64,000 nt of DNA, taken from assembly GCA_012184525.1 (NCBI GenBank), contig WOFQ01000012.1, forward strand, positions 496,001 to 560,000. Direction: 5' to 3'. The stretch comes from Xenoacremonium recifei. Its lineage: Eukaryota > Ascomycota > Sordariomycetes > Hypocreales > Nectriaceae. The position numbers and the translations under genes are program-made. Positions 11,516 through 23,001 of the stretch are shown one piece after another (position 1 is the first letter of the stretch; the number at the start of each line of letters is the position of its first letter). Under the pieces are notes generated by a model, which worked only from the letters and a program-made list of their open reading frames with translations, ran no database searches and was not told where the DNA came from.

Positions 11516-14500
11516 GCTACCGCATCTGCTTGCTGGATCTTTCAGGGTTGGAATGAGTTGGGTGGTAGAGTGAGATAAAGAGACCAGTCAAGCAATGGAA
11601 TTATGGACATCGCCTGTTTTAGTTTGTCTTCTTTAGATGGGTTAAAACGCTATATTAGGGGTCTGAATCGAACTGAAAATTTCTTTGGAATATTCTTGAA
11701 TACACTGATAACGAACTATCTATCAAGTGGTCATTTTCTAAGCTTTTTTACAACCCGCCGGATATTGCCTCCTACCAGAGCCAGTGTTTTCGATGGCCAC
11801 TTCTTCCTATCTACGACAAAGAGGGAATCGCCTGAAACCCCGAAGACTCTCCAGTCCATCTGAGGTTTCACAAGACCGGCAGACGAAGTGACAATACATG
11901 TGGTTTCGACACAATGTAAGCCTCAGGTCTCGCATCTGGCGTAGACTCCACGCCGCGCTAGGCATGTAAGTCTCAGGGCGAGTGAAATACGGCACGGAGA
12001 CAGGCCGTCAAGCTAGGCTGGCAGATCATAGTCGGCGCGGGATACCGAGAGAAGAGAGGTGAGCAAGGTGTCTCTGAGTGTTGGCATCCACTTGTGGTGA
12101 TGGAGGTGAGGGTGTGAGAGAACAGAAGTAGTGTTCGAATAACTTACTGACGTCGAATTGATTTTCACCGCTCTAGTGATGAAGTGGAATGTCTCTCCTG
12201 TCACTAAATCCTTCTGCGGGACAGAGGCTAAGAGCTTGACAGCCGCCTTTAGGCTTCACAATGGCCTTCGCCTCGTAAGGATAAACCTGGGTTCTAGATT
12301 TTCGGTTGTCTTCACCGTATTGAGCGACAGCTGTCAATTTGGTAACTTTCCGAGACAGCGGCTGCGATCTAGCGGCCCTGCCCGACTGAGACACGGTGGA
12401 GGCTGTACAGGCATTTACACCCAATTCGCTGGTCTCTGAGGCAGCCGAAGCCATGCGTGTCTCTGCTCTCGCGAGATGTCGATGCTTTTCACGATCTGAG
12501 CAGACGATGTCTCTTCTCCGCATCTCACACTGTCCATTTGCAGTTACGCAATAGATGCAACCCTGACCAACATCAGAACATGCGTCAGCCTGCAGCATGC
12601 AAATCAGCCTCAACCAAGATCTCGCGACGCTTACTGCAACCAATCCTGGCAGCTTGGGGTCGGAATGACCCAACATTAGAGCTATCGCATGCCTGTCTAG
12701 CACACAATCCACTTGGCGAGCGCCACAAGCAAGCCTCCCCTCCTTTTTGCTGCGCGGACAGGGTTTCGACACGCGGCAAGGTTGCAGCCAATCGGGGCAT
12801 TCCTGAAACCTCCAAGCCCTACGGTGATCACGATAGTTTGCCGATGGGAGATCGATTTCTCCGTTCTGGAAATCGGGGGCGCGGGATTGGACAGACCAGC
12901 TAGGGGGGGAGGGAGACAACAAGCTTTCTGGTGCTTATTGATGATCAGGTACAAGTGGATTGCGGGCTAGCGAGGCCAATTTCGAATGCGGTATGGATGC
13001 TTGTCGTCCAGGCCGTGTCGGCTGCTGGGTTGCAAAGTCTCAAGGCGAGGCGGCGGCGAGTTCCAGAGCCGAGGGACTCGAAGAATGCGGGAGGTGGGCT
13101 TTGAGTTTGCACCGGCTCTGGAGAAGAGAATGGCAATGTTGGTCCGAGGATTGGGGACGAGACTATCGACAGCTCTTCCAACAAACTCTCGGTGTGTCCG
13201 TTTGTTGGCTCGGCTGGCACTCATCCCGTAAAGCTCTCCAATCAGACGTCTCGCCAACCGAGCTGGCCGCTGACACCCAAGCCGGCGCTCACTAAGACGC
13301 GCCAGACACTAAACCAGCGGGCTTGGGGCGCGAACGTTACATGTCACTTTTGGACTCGAGGACTGGCTCCCGCGCCTCGCTTGCAGCGCGCAGGGCACTG
13401 TTCCCGACCTCCTCTACCGCACAGTGGTCATTTCTGAGGTTTCCCGCGCCTGGAATCGTGACGTCTCTCACCGGCAAAGGCCTAGGAGGGGGTCCCGGGC
13501 TGGCCCCCGATTCGCTGCCGATATATTTCGGGGTGGCGTCGGGATCCCGGACGGACGCCAATGCACATGCGGCTAGACCGGGCTGGCAGCATGCGTCAAT
13601 GTGTTTGCTAGGTTATGGAGGGAGGGCCTAGGTGATGATGGGCGTAAGGCGTCTCTGCCACTCCGTCACTTGCAAAATTGACAGGTCATGAATGGCGGAG
13701 ACACTTAGAGACGCCCGGAGTCTAAGGGGGGCTGATATGTTGGTCTCGTACCGGGGGGGGCGTGAGATTTCGAAGTCCTAGACTTGCTTCTTGGGTTTTC
13801 GGTAGTCTCTGCGACTGAGACTTCACCGGCCGGTGACTGCAGGTTTGGAAATTGGAATGGGCTGGAGCAATGAACGCCCGAAGTCTGTAGATCCCTGTTT
13901 GAGTGGTAATGTGCTTTTTCCCAGGCAGATTTGGTATCTCCGGTGAAGGCATGATGTGAATTCGTTGCGTAAAGATTTGCCGTGGTGATGATCCTGTGTA
14001 AGCCATGCCAGTCCAGCCCCCCAATCTCCTCGGGACAACAAGACAGATCACTTGAGCACATGTCCTAAGACTAACAGGGGTTGCAATAGCGCCGGGGGGA
14101 AGGGGGGGGGCAACAGTGAAAGCTCGTCATTTGGCCTCGTTTCAACTCGGCAGCCACCAAGTAAGGGAGATGTGGTGAGCGGGTAGTATGCCGCGCCGTC
14201 ACAAGATTCTTGTCAGCATCGGAGTAAGACGAGGTATCATCTCCGCGCATGACTAGCACATCTCCTCAGCTAGCCACTTGTCGTTGCATTTAGCAAGAAG
14301 GTACGCACTACTCTGCCGCTGTTTCGTGCTAGTGGTGAGCTGAAAGCCCAACCTCCAAACTTACACGTTCACGCCCGGGACAAGCGCCAACATTTGTGGA
14401 TGTTTGGGATTTCGGTCTGACCATGTGAGAGAATGGAGGGCCTCGAATGATCCGGTTGCCTGCTGTGCCGCAGGAGGGTCATCTGCACACTTGTCATGGT

Positions 14501-15014
14501 TGTCACAATCGACTTACACGGATTTGGCTATGGCAAGCGAACCCGAGAGCCTGACGTTTTGAATCCCTCACAGAAGTGCGCTTCGAGGACGTCACCAGAT
14601 AGCACATGCAAAAGACATACAAGACGTCAGGTTGGATGCTACCCTAGACTCGAATCTTGTTCCATCAAAGCTCAAGTTATTGAGTTGTGATGTCTTCATG
14701 CTTTGGATCTGGAAGAGGTCACGTGAATTATGCATCTGCGGCCCCAGAAGCACGGACGTGGAGGTACTTTCTTGCTAACCCCGCCAGCAATTATAGCGTA
14801 ACGTTAAGGCAATACACAGCGTCTTCCAGCGCAGTAGCCATGAAAAGTCTGTTAGGGAGAAAGTACCTGCTGCAACACCAAAATTCTTCCAACGAATCCC
14901 CTCATCAGCATCATTGCTCGACTTTGAGATCCGAGGCGCTGTGTCAGGACACTCGCAGGTTCTGGACACTAGTACGATTGGAGAGGCTTTTCGCAGGTCC
15001 CTGAAGTCCTCAAT
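11516..15014. other. Long intergenic region, no supported gene
   Basis: About 3.5 kb. The largest frame, 12173-12922 minus (249 codons), is rich in Cys, Arg and Ser without a domain pattern and overlaps several frames of similar quality, so I do not call it a gene. A palindromic E-box-like TCACGTGA sits at 14719-14726, about 290 bases upstream of the CCDC25-type gene. Homopolymer G/C runs occur near 13480-13500 and 14090-14110. Confidence 0.5.
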
Positions 15015-15989
15015 ATGGTCTACTACTTTACGTCCAACGTGGTTGATCCTCCGGGCTTCATCTACGTTGGCAAAGATAAGTTCGAGAGTAAGCAGCAAGC
15101 ACCAACGCCGCTCACGCTCACACCCCTCATGTCAACTCTTCGGCTACTAACAAGGACCTATGTAGATGAGGATCTGATCAAATTTGGCTGGGATGAGGAC
15201 GTCTGGTAATTTGCTCCTGTTCAAGGTCGCTGCTCGAAATTGACCATGGTGTAGGGTATGAGGACACCGACTGAGACATTCACGGATGAGCTGACCGATG
15301 GCTTCAGTTCCACGTTGACAAGCTCTCGAGCGCCCATATCTACCTGCGTATGCGGGAGGGACAGACATGGGACAGCCTCCCAGAGGATCTCATCATGGAC
15401 CTCGCCCAGCTGACGAAGGCCAACTCGATCGAAGGTAGTCCAGCACCGCGCCTAAGCCAGATCTGTCACTCATCCTGCGGCTAGGCAACAAGAAAGACAA
15501 CATCACCGTCATTTACACGCCCTGGGCCAATCTCAAGAAGGATGGTAGCATGGACGTGGGCCAAGTCGGCTTCAAGGACCCCAAGAAGGTATCCTCTCAG
15601 GCCACGCCATCACCAGGCTCCCAGCTCACAACCTCCTCCAGGTCCGACGCATCCTCGTCCCGCAGCGCGAGAACCCCATCGTCAACCGTCTGAACAAGAC
15701 CAAGGTGGAGAAGAAGCCCGACTTCAAGAAGGAGAAGGACGACCGTCTGAAGGAGCTGCGGAGACTCGAGCAGGCAGCTCTCCAACAGCGAGTCAGTTCT
15801 GCCCCTTGTCCCTGAACGCGTCATGAGCTAACGACAAAGCAGAGAAAGGAGGAGGCCAAGCAGGCGCAGGAGTGGAAGCAGAAGAAGTGGGAGAAGGATC
15901 ATGCGTATGATGATCTGTTTACCGACGATGCCATGGAGGGGTCGAGCAACCAGAACCGTGACGAGAATTGGGAGGATGATTTCATGTAG
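15015..15989 (+). CDS. CCDC25-type NFACT-R domain protein, one faulty splice junction
   Basis: Clear orthologue of coiled-coil domain-containing protein 25, which consists of an NFACT-R (DUF814) domain and a charged coiled-coil tail. Exons by phase: 15015-15087, 15166-15206, 15308-15434, 15485-15588, 15642-15791 and 15843-15989, about 213 residues. Family motifs: MVYYFTSN, IYVGKDKFENEDL, FHVDKLSSAHIYLR, VIYTPWANLKK, VNRLNKTKVEK, and the acidic end DDFM. The junction between exons 2 and 3 is odd. The conserved W-F-H requires TGG (15204-15206) joined to TTC (15308). The only GT-AG reading starts at 15206, within that TGG, and shifts frame into an early stop. Either one G is missing here (real mutation or sequence error) or an unusual TA-AG intron is used. 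The homology itself is not in doubt. Confidence 0.85.
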
Positions 15990-16259
15990 AGCACTGATGG
16001 GGTATGGATTGCTCGGAGCAGAACAAGCTAGATTTCCTCTCGAGAAAGTAACTAAGGTATACACGCAATTTCAAGTATTCTCGAGCATCAGAGACATCAA
16101 CTGCTTCTCCACCAACGCGCAAGCAACAGACCGCCAAACAGGGTATACAGAGTCATACATCAACAACATCCAATCCACACAAATGAATCGAACCTATCCA
16201 TCAAGTGTTTTCTTCCAAACGTGCCTTGTAGCCGTAATGATCGGTGAGGTGCCCTGTGA

Positions 16260-19200
16260 CTAGCCACTGACGCCAATCCCGTACGATCCGCTCACGCTCA
16301 TCTCCTCGAAGCGGCCGGCAAGACCGCCCAACTCGCTCGACGTCTCCAGGCGTATCGGGCTGGACGATTCGTGTTCGCTGGCTGAGCAGCTGGATGGGCC
16401 GGCGCGGCTGTGGCCCTGGCTGCTGCGGCAGCTGAGCACGCTCTGCGCGTCTGGTGCCCGGTGTACCAGTACTGGTGGCTCGTCGTCGATTTCTTCGTCA
16501 AGTAGGTCATCGAGGTTCTCAACCTCGGGCCGTGTACCATCCTTAGGGGTAGATTCCGCCAGACCTATTATGACGGCGGGGGCTACTCCGGGCAGGCCAA
16601 CTTGTTGGGCCTCAAGCGTCTCAGCGATGTCGAGCATGAGCACGTCCATCGGGCAGATGTACGCGACGTGCTTGCGCGAGCTCCAGGCAAGGATGTGCCC
16701 GCACACTTGGCCGTGAGTGCGGTCCACGACCCAGGCACCGCTGTCGCCGGGAATGCCCATGGGGAACGAATCGCCGTGGCCGTGGACATTGCTCGTGACC
16801 TGGTACGTCTGGCTAGGAGATGAGCGTCCGTAGACCTTCACGCTGACGACCGCGGGGAGGATCTGGCCGGTCTGTAGTCCGCTCGTTCGCGCCATGCACT
16901 GGACCTCCCTGCCGGGCAGCGTTGCCGAGGGAGCAACACCAGTAGGATGGAGGATCGCGTCTTCGTTGTCCGCATTCCGAGGCGGGTTTGGCCGCGGGTT
17001 AGCATCGTCGGCTCGGGGGATGAAGTTATTGTCTGGGAGACGGTCATGAGCGAACTCGAAGAGCGCCCAGTCGACTTCGTGTAGAAGGCCCTTAGCTTGC
17101 TTCCTGCGAATGCCGCTTGAGGCGTATACCTCTCCAACGCTGTATGTATCCAAGTGGTCTTCGTCCTGGGTCTCGGCGTCGGGGTAGAAGCCCTCTTCGA
17201 TATCGTCAAGCGCCGGCTGGGTGACAATGTATCCATCACCACAGCCGGGTTCGATTCCAGGGATATCACCAGGCTCGAATTCCTCATCCTCGTCTTCGTC
17301 GTCGTCATAATCGCTAGTAATGTCAGACTCGGAGTAAGGCTCGGATTCGGTATCGGATAGATCAAAGCCAGCGTCGTCGTCGTCGCTGCTTTCTGCGGTC
17401 TGCTGAAGAGACCAATCAAACCCGGGGATAGCACTGCTTCGGAAGTTATCCAGCAGTCCAAAATCGCGATCGGGATCATCCAGCATGTGGTGCACAGTCA
17501 TGCCATATGGCTTGTCGTCGACCATGACCAGCCCGCCGAGACTGACAGGAGGAAGATGGCGATCTCCAATCCAAGCTCCAATGCTAGCTCCGTTCCAAGG
17601 TCGCTCTTGGTATTCGGGGTTGATGGCATCTAAATCGTCGGGTTCGCCGGACTGTGCTTGGCTGCGTCGCGATATGGATCTCATGACTGCGCTGGACTGA
17701 CGATGCGATCTAACGACATGACCTCGGCAGACCTTCAATTGGAATCCAGTGGTACCGTCGAACAGATCTCCAACTCGCTTCTTAAGGATCGCCCGTACCT
17801 TTCCGACGGATGAGCAGACCACAAGTACGGTAGGTTGGGTCTTGTGCGGAGATGGGCCAACGGACTCGAGCGAAATCTCGACAGATTCGGGGTGCTTGCG
17901 ATAGAAGTGGCGTAGGGCATGGTTGATCTGAGGCATGAGGATCTTATTCCAGCGGTCCACGTCCTCTGGTAGAAGCGCTACATTAGGATACAGTCGAACT
18001 CTTTCGGGCTTGCCAGCTTTGGCAGATACAGCCTCTGCGGAGACAGTAGTTAGCGTGGAACACCCGAAACGTCTGATAGATAACGAACCTTCAGCGTCGA
18101 TATCAGCTTCGAAGTTATCAACCTCAGGGGGCGGCACTGCAGGCAGCTCCTTTTCCTTGGGATACTCCAAAGCCTTCGCATCCTTGACATCTCGAGCACC
18201 CTTGAAGTCACCAGGTCCTGGATAACTTGGTGCAGCCGGTTGAGCCTCCTGTTGGCGTATGTCCTGGTTGATCCTGTCTTCTAGTCCGCTCACTCCATCC
18301 AGGATGCAGCAGGTTTCTAGGAGTCGACTCGCCTTCATCTGGACATGGGCCAACAGGCCATCACCAGATAGCTTGCCAGCCAATTCGTCGTCGACCGCGT
18401 CCCAGCATACCTGTACAGCTTTCATGTAGAGACTGCCGCACCTAATGGCAAGTTGATCCAACAGGGTCTTGGAGACAGGGGTCAAGCCGCCCTCGACAAG
18501 GTCCTCTAGTCTTGTCCACAGACCAATAGAGAGGAGCATCATTGCGAGAGAGTAGAGGTCAAGGACTCGATGGTCGTTACTCTGTGCAAAGGGAGAGCTA
18601 GACATGATGCGCGGGTCGAGAGGATGGACCGAAAGCTGGTATGTAGAGAAGTTCTCCTCGGGGAAGAGGTCAAAGGATGAGACCAATGGCCGACGAACAT
18701 CCACCTCTCCGTTTTTGACTTCTTTCTCTGTAGTGACAGCATCGCAAAAGGAAATGTTGCCCTCAACCAGGTTGCCATGTGTGATTCCGCGAGCATGCAT
18801 ATCGAAGATGGTGTTGGTCAGGTTGTGAGCCATGCGAAATTTAGCTTCCAAAGCAGGCTCGCTACCCGGACGGGACAGCATATCTCGGAGTGTCGGGAGG
18901 TTGTAGGATGGGTTTTGCGTAAGTCGCTCAAAGGAGACAGCATTGAAAGACGGTGGGAATCTGTATACGAGACCTAGTCGCGAGTTCTCGAGGTCTTCAA
19001 AGTAGCCGAGGAGTCGAGGTAGACCGGTCCAGGTGCCAGGCGATCTCTGCGAATCTTGCTGAAGACCTGAGGAGAGCTTCTCGAACCGTGCCATGGGGGG
19101 CATTATTCCCGTGATGGCGTAAATAGAATCGAAGGTAGCGTACTCCAGAAGTAGAGGCGCCCAAGGTTCTCGAGTGGTTCCATGAGTGAGTTCCGAGTAT

Positions 19201-19859
19201 GCTGTCTTGCTCATGAACACTACCTCGCGAGACGCAGAGCTCTCATCAGCTTGCCGAGGACGAAGATGAGTGAGGGTCTTGGGGTCGATCTGCTGAGGAG
19301 TTTGCATCCTGGTTGACTCGAAAGGACGGAAGTCTTCCGCGGTGCTGGAGGACTTGAAAAGAGACTTGGATGGGCGTCGCGGGACGATGTGAGATGAGCG
19401 AGTCCGGGACAGGTCGAACAGAGTGTCGATGGATGTGGTGAGATCGTTGACCAGATCCTCAAACCGGCCCTTATCCCACTGAACGAGAGGTTTCTTGATG
19501 TCGCCAGAGGGTTGGTTCTTCTCGATGATGCGCTTTGAGCTAAGCCACAGGGGCTCTGCCTCGGCCAAGATATCCTTGATAGTTGACATGATGCTTCCGA
19601 CGACCTCACTCAGTCCAGCCTTTGACAGCGACTCGTCGATCTCAACGGCCTGCGTCGGATCTGACCATTCGAGGCCCCAGCTGACCAGCCGGTCCTTCTG
19701 GATGCGCAACTTCCTATGAAGCGCCTTGATTTCCGGGTCCTCTTCATTCTGGACGGGCTCCTTGACGAAGTCGCTGGATTTCTTGGTGTCGTTGTAGAGG
19801 CGGCTGAGGCGTTTCTGGAAGGGCAGCTGGAAGCCGCCCATGGGGAGGAAGGACTCCAT
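16260..19859 (-). CDS. HeLo-like / pseudokinase / trypsin-like protease fusion protein
   Basis: A single open frame of 1199 residues, or 1181 if the in-frame 54-nt intron at 18035-18088 (GTTCGT, CGCTAAC branch, CGCAG) is removed. Residues about 40-110 (KLRIQKDRLVSWGLEWSD and the following helix) resemble the second half of fungal HeLo/HeLo-like domains. Residues about 210-460 follow a protein kinase fold that has lost catalysis: the catalytic loop reads THGNLVEGNI (His361) instead of HRDxxxxN, SSFDLF stands where DFG is expected, and no VAIK lysine is clear. The C-terminal 420 residues form a chymotrypsin-fold protease with a complete triad: His790/791 in TVHHM, Asp930 in VDWALFEF and Ser1040 in PGDSGAWV. 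A 45-residue Asp/Glu-rich insert lies between His and Asp. No signal peptide, so it is probably cytosolic. A named family is not known to me; a role in programmed cell death or non-self response is inference. Confidence 0.75.
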   Translation of the reverse strand: MESFLPMGGFQLPFQKRLSRLYNDTKKSSDFVKEPVQNEEDPEIKALHRKLRIQKDRLVSWGLEWSDPTQAVEIDESLSKAGLSEVVGSIMSTIKDILAEAEPLWLSSKRIIEKNQPSGDIKKPLVQWDKGRFEDLVNDLTTSIDTLFDLSRTRSSHIVPRRPSKSLFKSSSTAEDFRPFESTRMQTPQQIDPKTLTHLRPRQADESSASREVVFMSKTAYSELTHGTTREPWAPLLLEYATFDSIYAITGIMPPMARFEKLSSGLQQDSQRSPGTWTGLPRLLGYFEDLENSRLGLVYRFPPSFNAVSFERLTQNPSYNLPTLRDMLSRPGSEPALEAKFRMAHNLTNTIFDMHARGITHGNLVEGNISFCDAVTTEKEVKNGEVDVRRPLVSSFDLFPEENFSTYQLSVHPLDPRIMSSSPFAQSNDHRVLDLYSLAMMLLSIGLWTRLEDLVEGGLTPVSKTLLDQLAIRCGSLYMKAVQVCWDAVDDELAGKLSGDGLLAHVQMKASRLLETCCILDGVSGLEDRINQDIRQQEAQPAAPSYPGPGDFKGARDVKDAKALEYPKEKELPAVPPPEVDNFEADIDAEGSLSIRRFGCSTLTTVSAEAVSAKAGKPERVRLYPNVALLPEDVDRWNKILMPQINHALRHFYRKHPESVEISLESVGPSPHKTQPTVLVVCSSVGKVRAILKKRVGDLFDGTTGFQLKVCRGHVVRSHRQSSAVMRSISRRSQAQSGEPDDLDAINPEYQERPWNGASIGAWIGDRHLPPVSLGGLVMVDDKPYGMTVHHMLDDPDRDFGLLDNFRSSAIPGFDWSLQQTAESSDDDDAGFDLSDTESEPYSESDITSDYDDDEDEDEEFEPGDIPGIEPGCGDGYIVTQPALDDIEEGFYPDAETQDEDHLDTYSVGEVYASSGIRRKQAKGLLHEVDWALFEFAHDRLPDNNFIPRADDANPRPNPPRNADNEDAILHPTGVAPSATLPGREVQCMARTSGLQTGQILPAVVSVKVYGRSSPSQTYQVTSNVHGHGDSFPMGIPGDSGAWVVDRTHGQVCGHILAWSSRKHVAYICPMDVLMLDIAETLEAQQVGLPGVAPAVIIGLAESTPKDGTRPEVENLDDLLDEEIDDEPPVLVHRAPDAQSVLSCRSSQGHSRAGPSSCSASEHESSSPIRLETSSELGGLAGRFEEMSVSGSYGIGVSG

Positions 19860-21701
19860 GGTGGCGGTGCGTTGTTGTCGCCTCGTCTATCGAAGACGAT
19901 GAAATGCTTGGCTTCGATAATGTAACCGCGTTAGTGAGGGATGAGGCTCATCAACGCCTTGCAGTGCATGTGGATTGATGGCAGGCTTAGCGCCCAAGCG
20001 GCATCGTCGGGGGCGCTCAGGCAGTAAATTCCGGATCTCAGCGAGCAGGCTGGTCGTTCTCACCCGCAGCAGGCCTTGTCGAACTTTGCAGAGGCGTCGC
20101 GGGAGAACTGCGCAGGCGAGGGCGCTCTGTTGATACAAATGAAGCCGTTATCTCGGTGCCTGTAGAGCGGATCATGGGCGGCGGCCTCATTGCGGCGATT
20201 TCATGGGTTCGCGATGGTCACCCCAAAAGCTGCTGCCTGGGCGATGCTCCGCAAGGACGTGCTGCAGAGTGAATTGGCACTTGGTTTTAGGCCCGCAGAT
20301 CGCATCATGGCGCCCAAACGAGCCTCAACAGAGGTCACTCAGGGGACGAATACATACGTTCCAGTGGCAAAGCCGATGAATTTTCAAGTACACACGCGGG
20401 GTAATGTGCGCTGGCGTAGGCATCCGGAATACTATTGAGAATGGGCAACAGGCTCCAGCCCAAATTCACGCCCGTGCGATTCTAACTTCAAAGCAATTGT
20501 AATTCTGGCTTGAAATCCCAAGGGACCAAAGAGCATGATATGTGCTCGAATTCGATAATCTACCAAATGTGGTCTTCGCAATTAGTCTCTTATCACCATC
20601 GCATCCGCATATGCAGACGGGATGCAGATAAAAGTTGACGCGCATCGCAATCCTGAAATAGCCAAGTGCCTGGTGCGCAAGACGAATGGATGGAGCCTGG
20701 AAAACGCGGGGCTCTTCCCGGAGATAGGTTTATCCTGACGAACGATCGACTGAGGAATCAGTCATGTGATATCTCACATGATTTGTCTTCATTTTCTGCT
20801 GTGTTCATGTGACTTTTTGCACGCTCCTGGCAATGATCATCGCCTCAGAAGATGGTTGTTGAGAACGGCCATCAAGACTCCTTCTCATCACATACCAGGC
20901 GCAACATCTTGTCTACCAGTAGGCCCGGAAGCTTATTTACCTTTTTTCATGATTTCAATTGCTACGTCGTTCCTCCAAGTACGGAAAACACCCATCCTTA
21001 GCCTAGCTTTCGACCACTTCGCGAAGCCATAAGCAGCCCATGAGCCCACTAGGCTTGTCGATCATGAGCATCAAGGAACTTGTGTCCGTACTTTCCTGAC
21101 TCCGGACAACTCCACTGGGCTTTCGCGCCGAATACAGAGCTTTGAAAACACCACCGCATGCCTGTCAAGATGATTAGTACGAACATCAGTGACGCGAGAC
21201 GATGTGTCAACGGGCGAGTGCCCCTGACTTCATTACGAACGGCCTAGTGGTACTATTGGAGCGCCTCGCTCGCTGTGCCATAAGCTTTGTCGGTCACCGG
21301 TTGTTATCAAGGCAGCAAGTTAAGCAAGAACTCACAAAATGTCCGACATTAGGCATCAGCTTCTGTGCCAGCCAAGCCAGGCTCCAAGTGTTTGTAATTG
21401 AGAATCGGTGTCAAGGACATCGACATCTCTTATGCTACACATCATGACACTGACGATAGCAGGGCTTTCTCATGCTCCGATAGATTAGTAATGGAGACAG
21501 GTGTGGTATTCTCTTCGTTGACTATTCTACAAACGACTCTTGCAAGCGCATAAACCTTCTTTCCTGGACCAAACGCAATCTACAAGTTGAAGCCTAAAGG
21601 AAGCCTAGATTATCCACCAACAAACACTGCCAGCCCTTGGTCTCCTTCGAGACCCATTCGCAACACGCCATCAGGGGGTCGACCGAACACGCAACCAGCG
21701 A
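19860..21701. other. Intergenic, no supported gene
   Basis: About 1.8 kb holding the promoter of the HeLo/protease gene on its left and the 3' side of the rhodopsin-like gene on its right. Only short frames without motifs are visible on either strand. Confidence 0.5.
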
Positions 21702-23001
21702 CTACTTCGAAGAGTACTCGATGCTGTACTGGATGGTCTTCTGAATCGAATTCTGCTGGTTGGACTCCGGAGGCCACTCCCCTGGTGCCTCAACCCCAAC
21801 GACCGGCCCATTTCGCACCGCCCCTCCAAGGATGCTTTCTTCGCTGCCTGTTGAACCAGTCTTTCTCACAGTGTTCATCTGAATGCCGTCTTTGCCGTGA
21901 TCGATCTGCATCCATTCCGTCTTGTCGCGCTGCTGACTGTGTCCCGCCGTCATGAAGGTGCTGGATCCATAGTGAGGACCTCCGTATCTGTTGTTGCCGC
22001 TGCTGCTCTTTGGCATGAGCTTGGGAAACACTTTGACGATGAGCGGCCGGATCATTGGGAGGCAAGCGCAAACGATGGCCACGTTCATTTCGATTACAGT
22101 CCACATTGTCGATGCAAGTTGCCAGGTTATGTCCGTTGTTTTCGAAGCGATGTTGATCGTTGTGACTCGGAGACATGATGTGATGACGACGAAGCCGCCA
22201 AGAGCGAAGACAATGATAAGGGCCAGCTTCTGGATCCGCGGGATCTGCAGCTGGTACACCAGTGCCATGGGCATGAAGAGAATGATCAAATCTGTCGCGA
22301 TGGAGAACCCGGCATTAGCGTACCAAAACTTGCCATTGTCGATGCAAGTGCCGTCAACGGTCTTGTCAAAAGCCCTTCGCACTGGGGTACACTGGAAGAT
22401 GGTGGCTGTAATAGACGAAATGGCGTAGGCGGCGACGGCGAAGATGAGGAACCAGCAAAGCCACTTGAACCATCGGATCTTGCCAAAGATCCTCAAGTAT
22501 AGGAGCAGGATGGAGCATTTGGTGAAATTGATCGAAGCCTTGTATGTGATCTGACAAAGGTAAAAGAACTGAAGAGGTCAATCAGCTGTTAGTCCTCTCC
22601 CACAGGTACTGGTGCGTACCTTCAAAGCTTGGACTTTATCGTCTGGCTCGAGGGTGGCGATGTGTTTGCCAAAGCCAAACTGGCAGGCTTGGACATGTTA
22701 GGAAGAAGATTCCAAGCTTCTGTCTTGGCACTTACACGCTATTTCCATTGCACTGGAGGCCATTGCAAACGTCTAGCAAAGGCATCGTTAACAAGTCGCC
22801 AGGAATTGATATGGGTTTATCGACCAGACTTACCAAGGCTGCGAGGATTGTATAGTCATCTGCCCCGAGTCTTCCCCCCTTTCTCAGACGTGACCATACC
22901 CGCGTCGCCACCAGCACCGGGCAGATGACGGAGAAGATGGCGATGGGGATATAGAGCCTGGGAGCATGGTTACCAGTGAGGTTAGCAGTCGACGTCGACA
23001 T
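21702..23001 (-). CDS. Fungal rhodopsin-like 7TM integral membrane protein
   Basis: Four exons by phase: 23001-22834, 22772-22736, 22687-22620 and 22568-21702, giving 379 residues. The third exon restores the family segment SCQFGFGKHIATLEPDD, and the last begins FFYLCQITYKASINFTKCSI. Other family marks are RLGADDYTILAAL after the first helix, WLCWFLIFAVAAYAISSI, TCIDNGKFWYANAGFSIATD, and LASTMWTVIEMNVAIVCACL, with a hydrophilic C-terminal tail of about 100 residues. This is the fungal rhodopsin-domain group (PTH11-like GPCR relatives, no extracellular CFEM domain here), located in the plasma membrane with unknown ligand. The 37-nt second exon hides the N-terminal half from ORF-based reading. 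It stands alone between wide spacers. Confidence 0.85.

Noticed and set aside
12173..12922. 249-codon minus-strand open frame between the velvet-like and CCDC25-type genes
   Set aside because: No recognisable domain, irregular Cys/Arg-rich composition, and competing frames of equal quality; not called a gene.
17243..17260. gccgggttcgattccaggg, resembling a tRNA T-loop
   Set aside because: Lies in the coding frame of the HeLo/protease gene, with no acceptor stem or anticodon arm around it.
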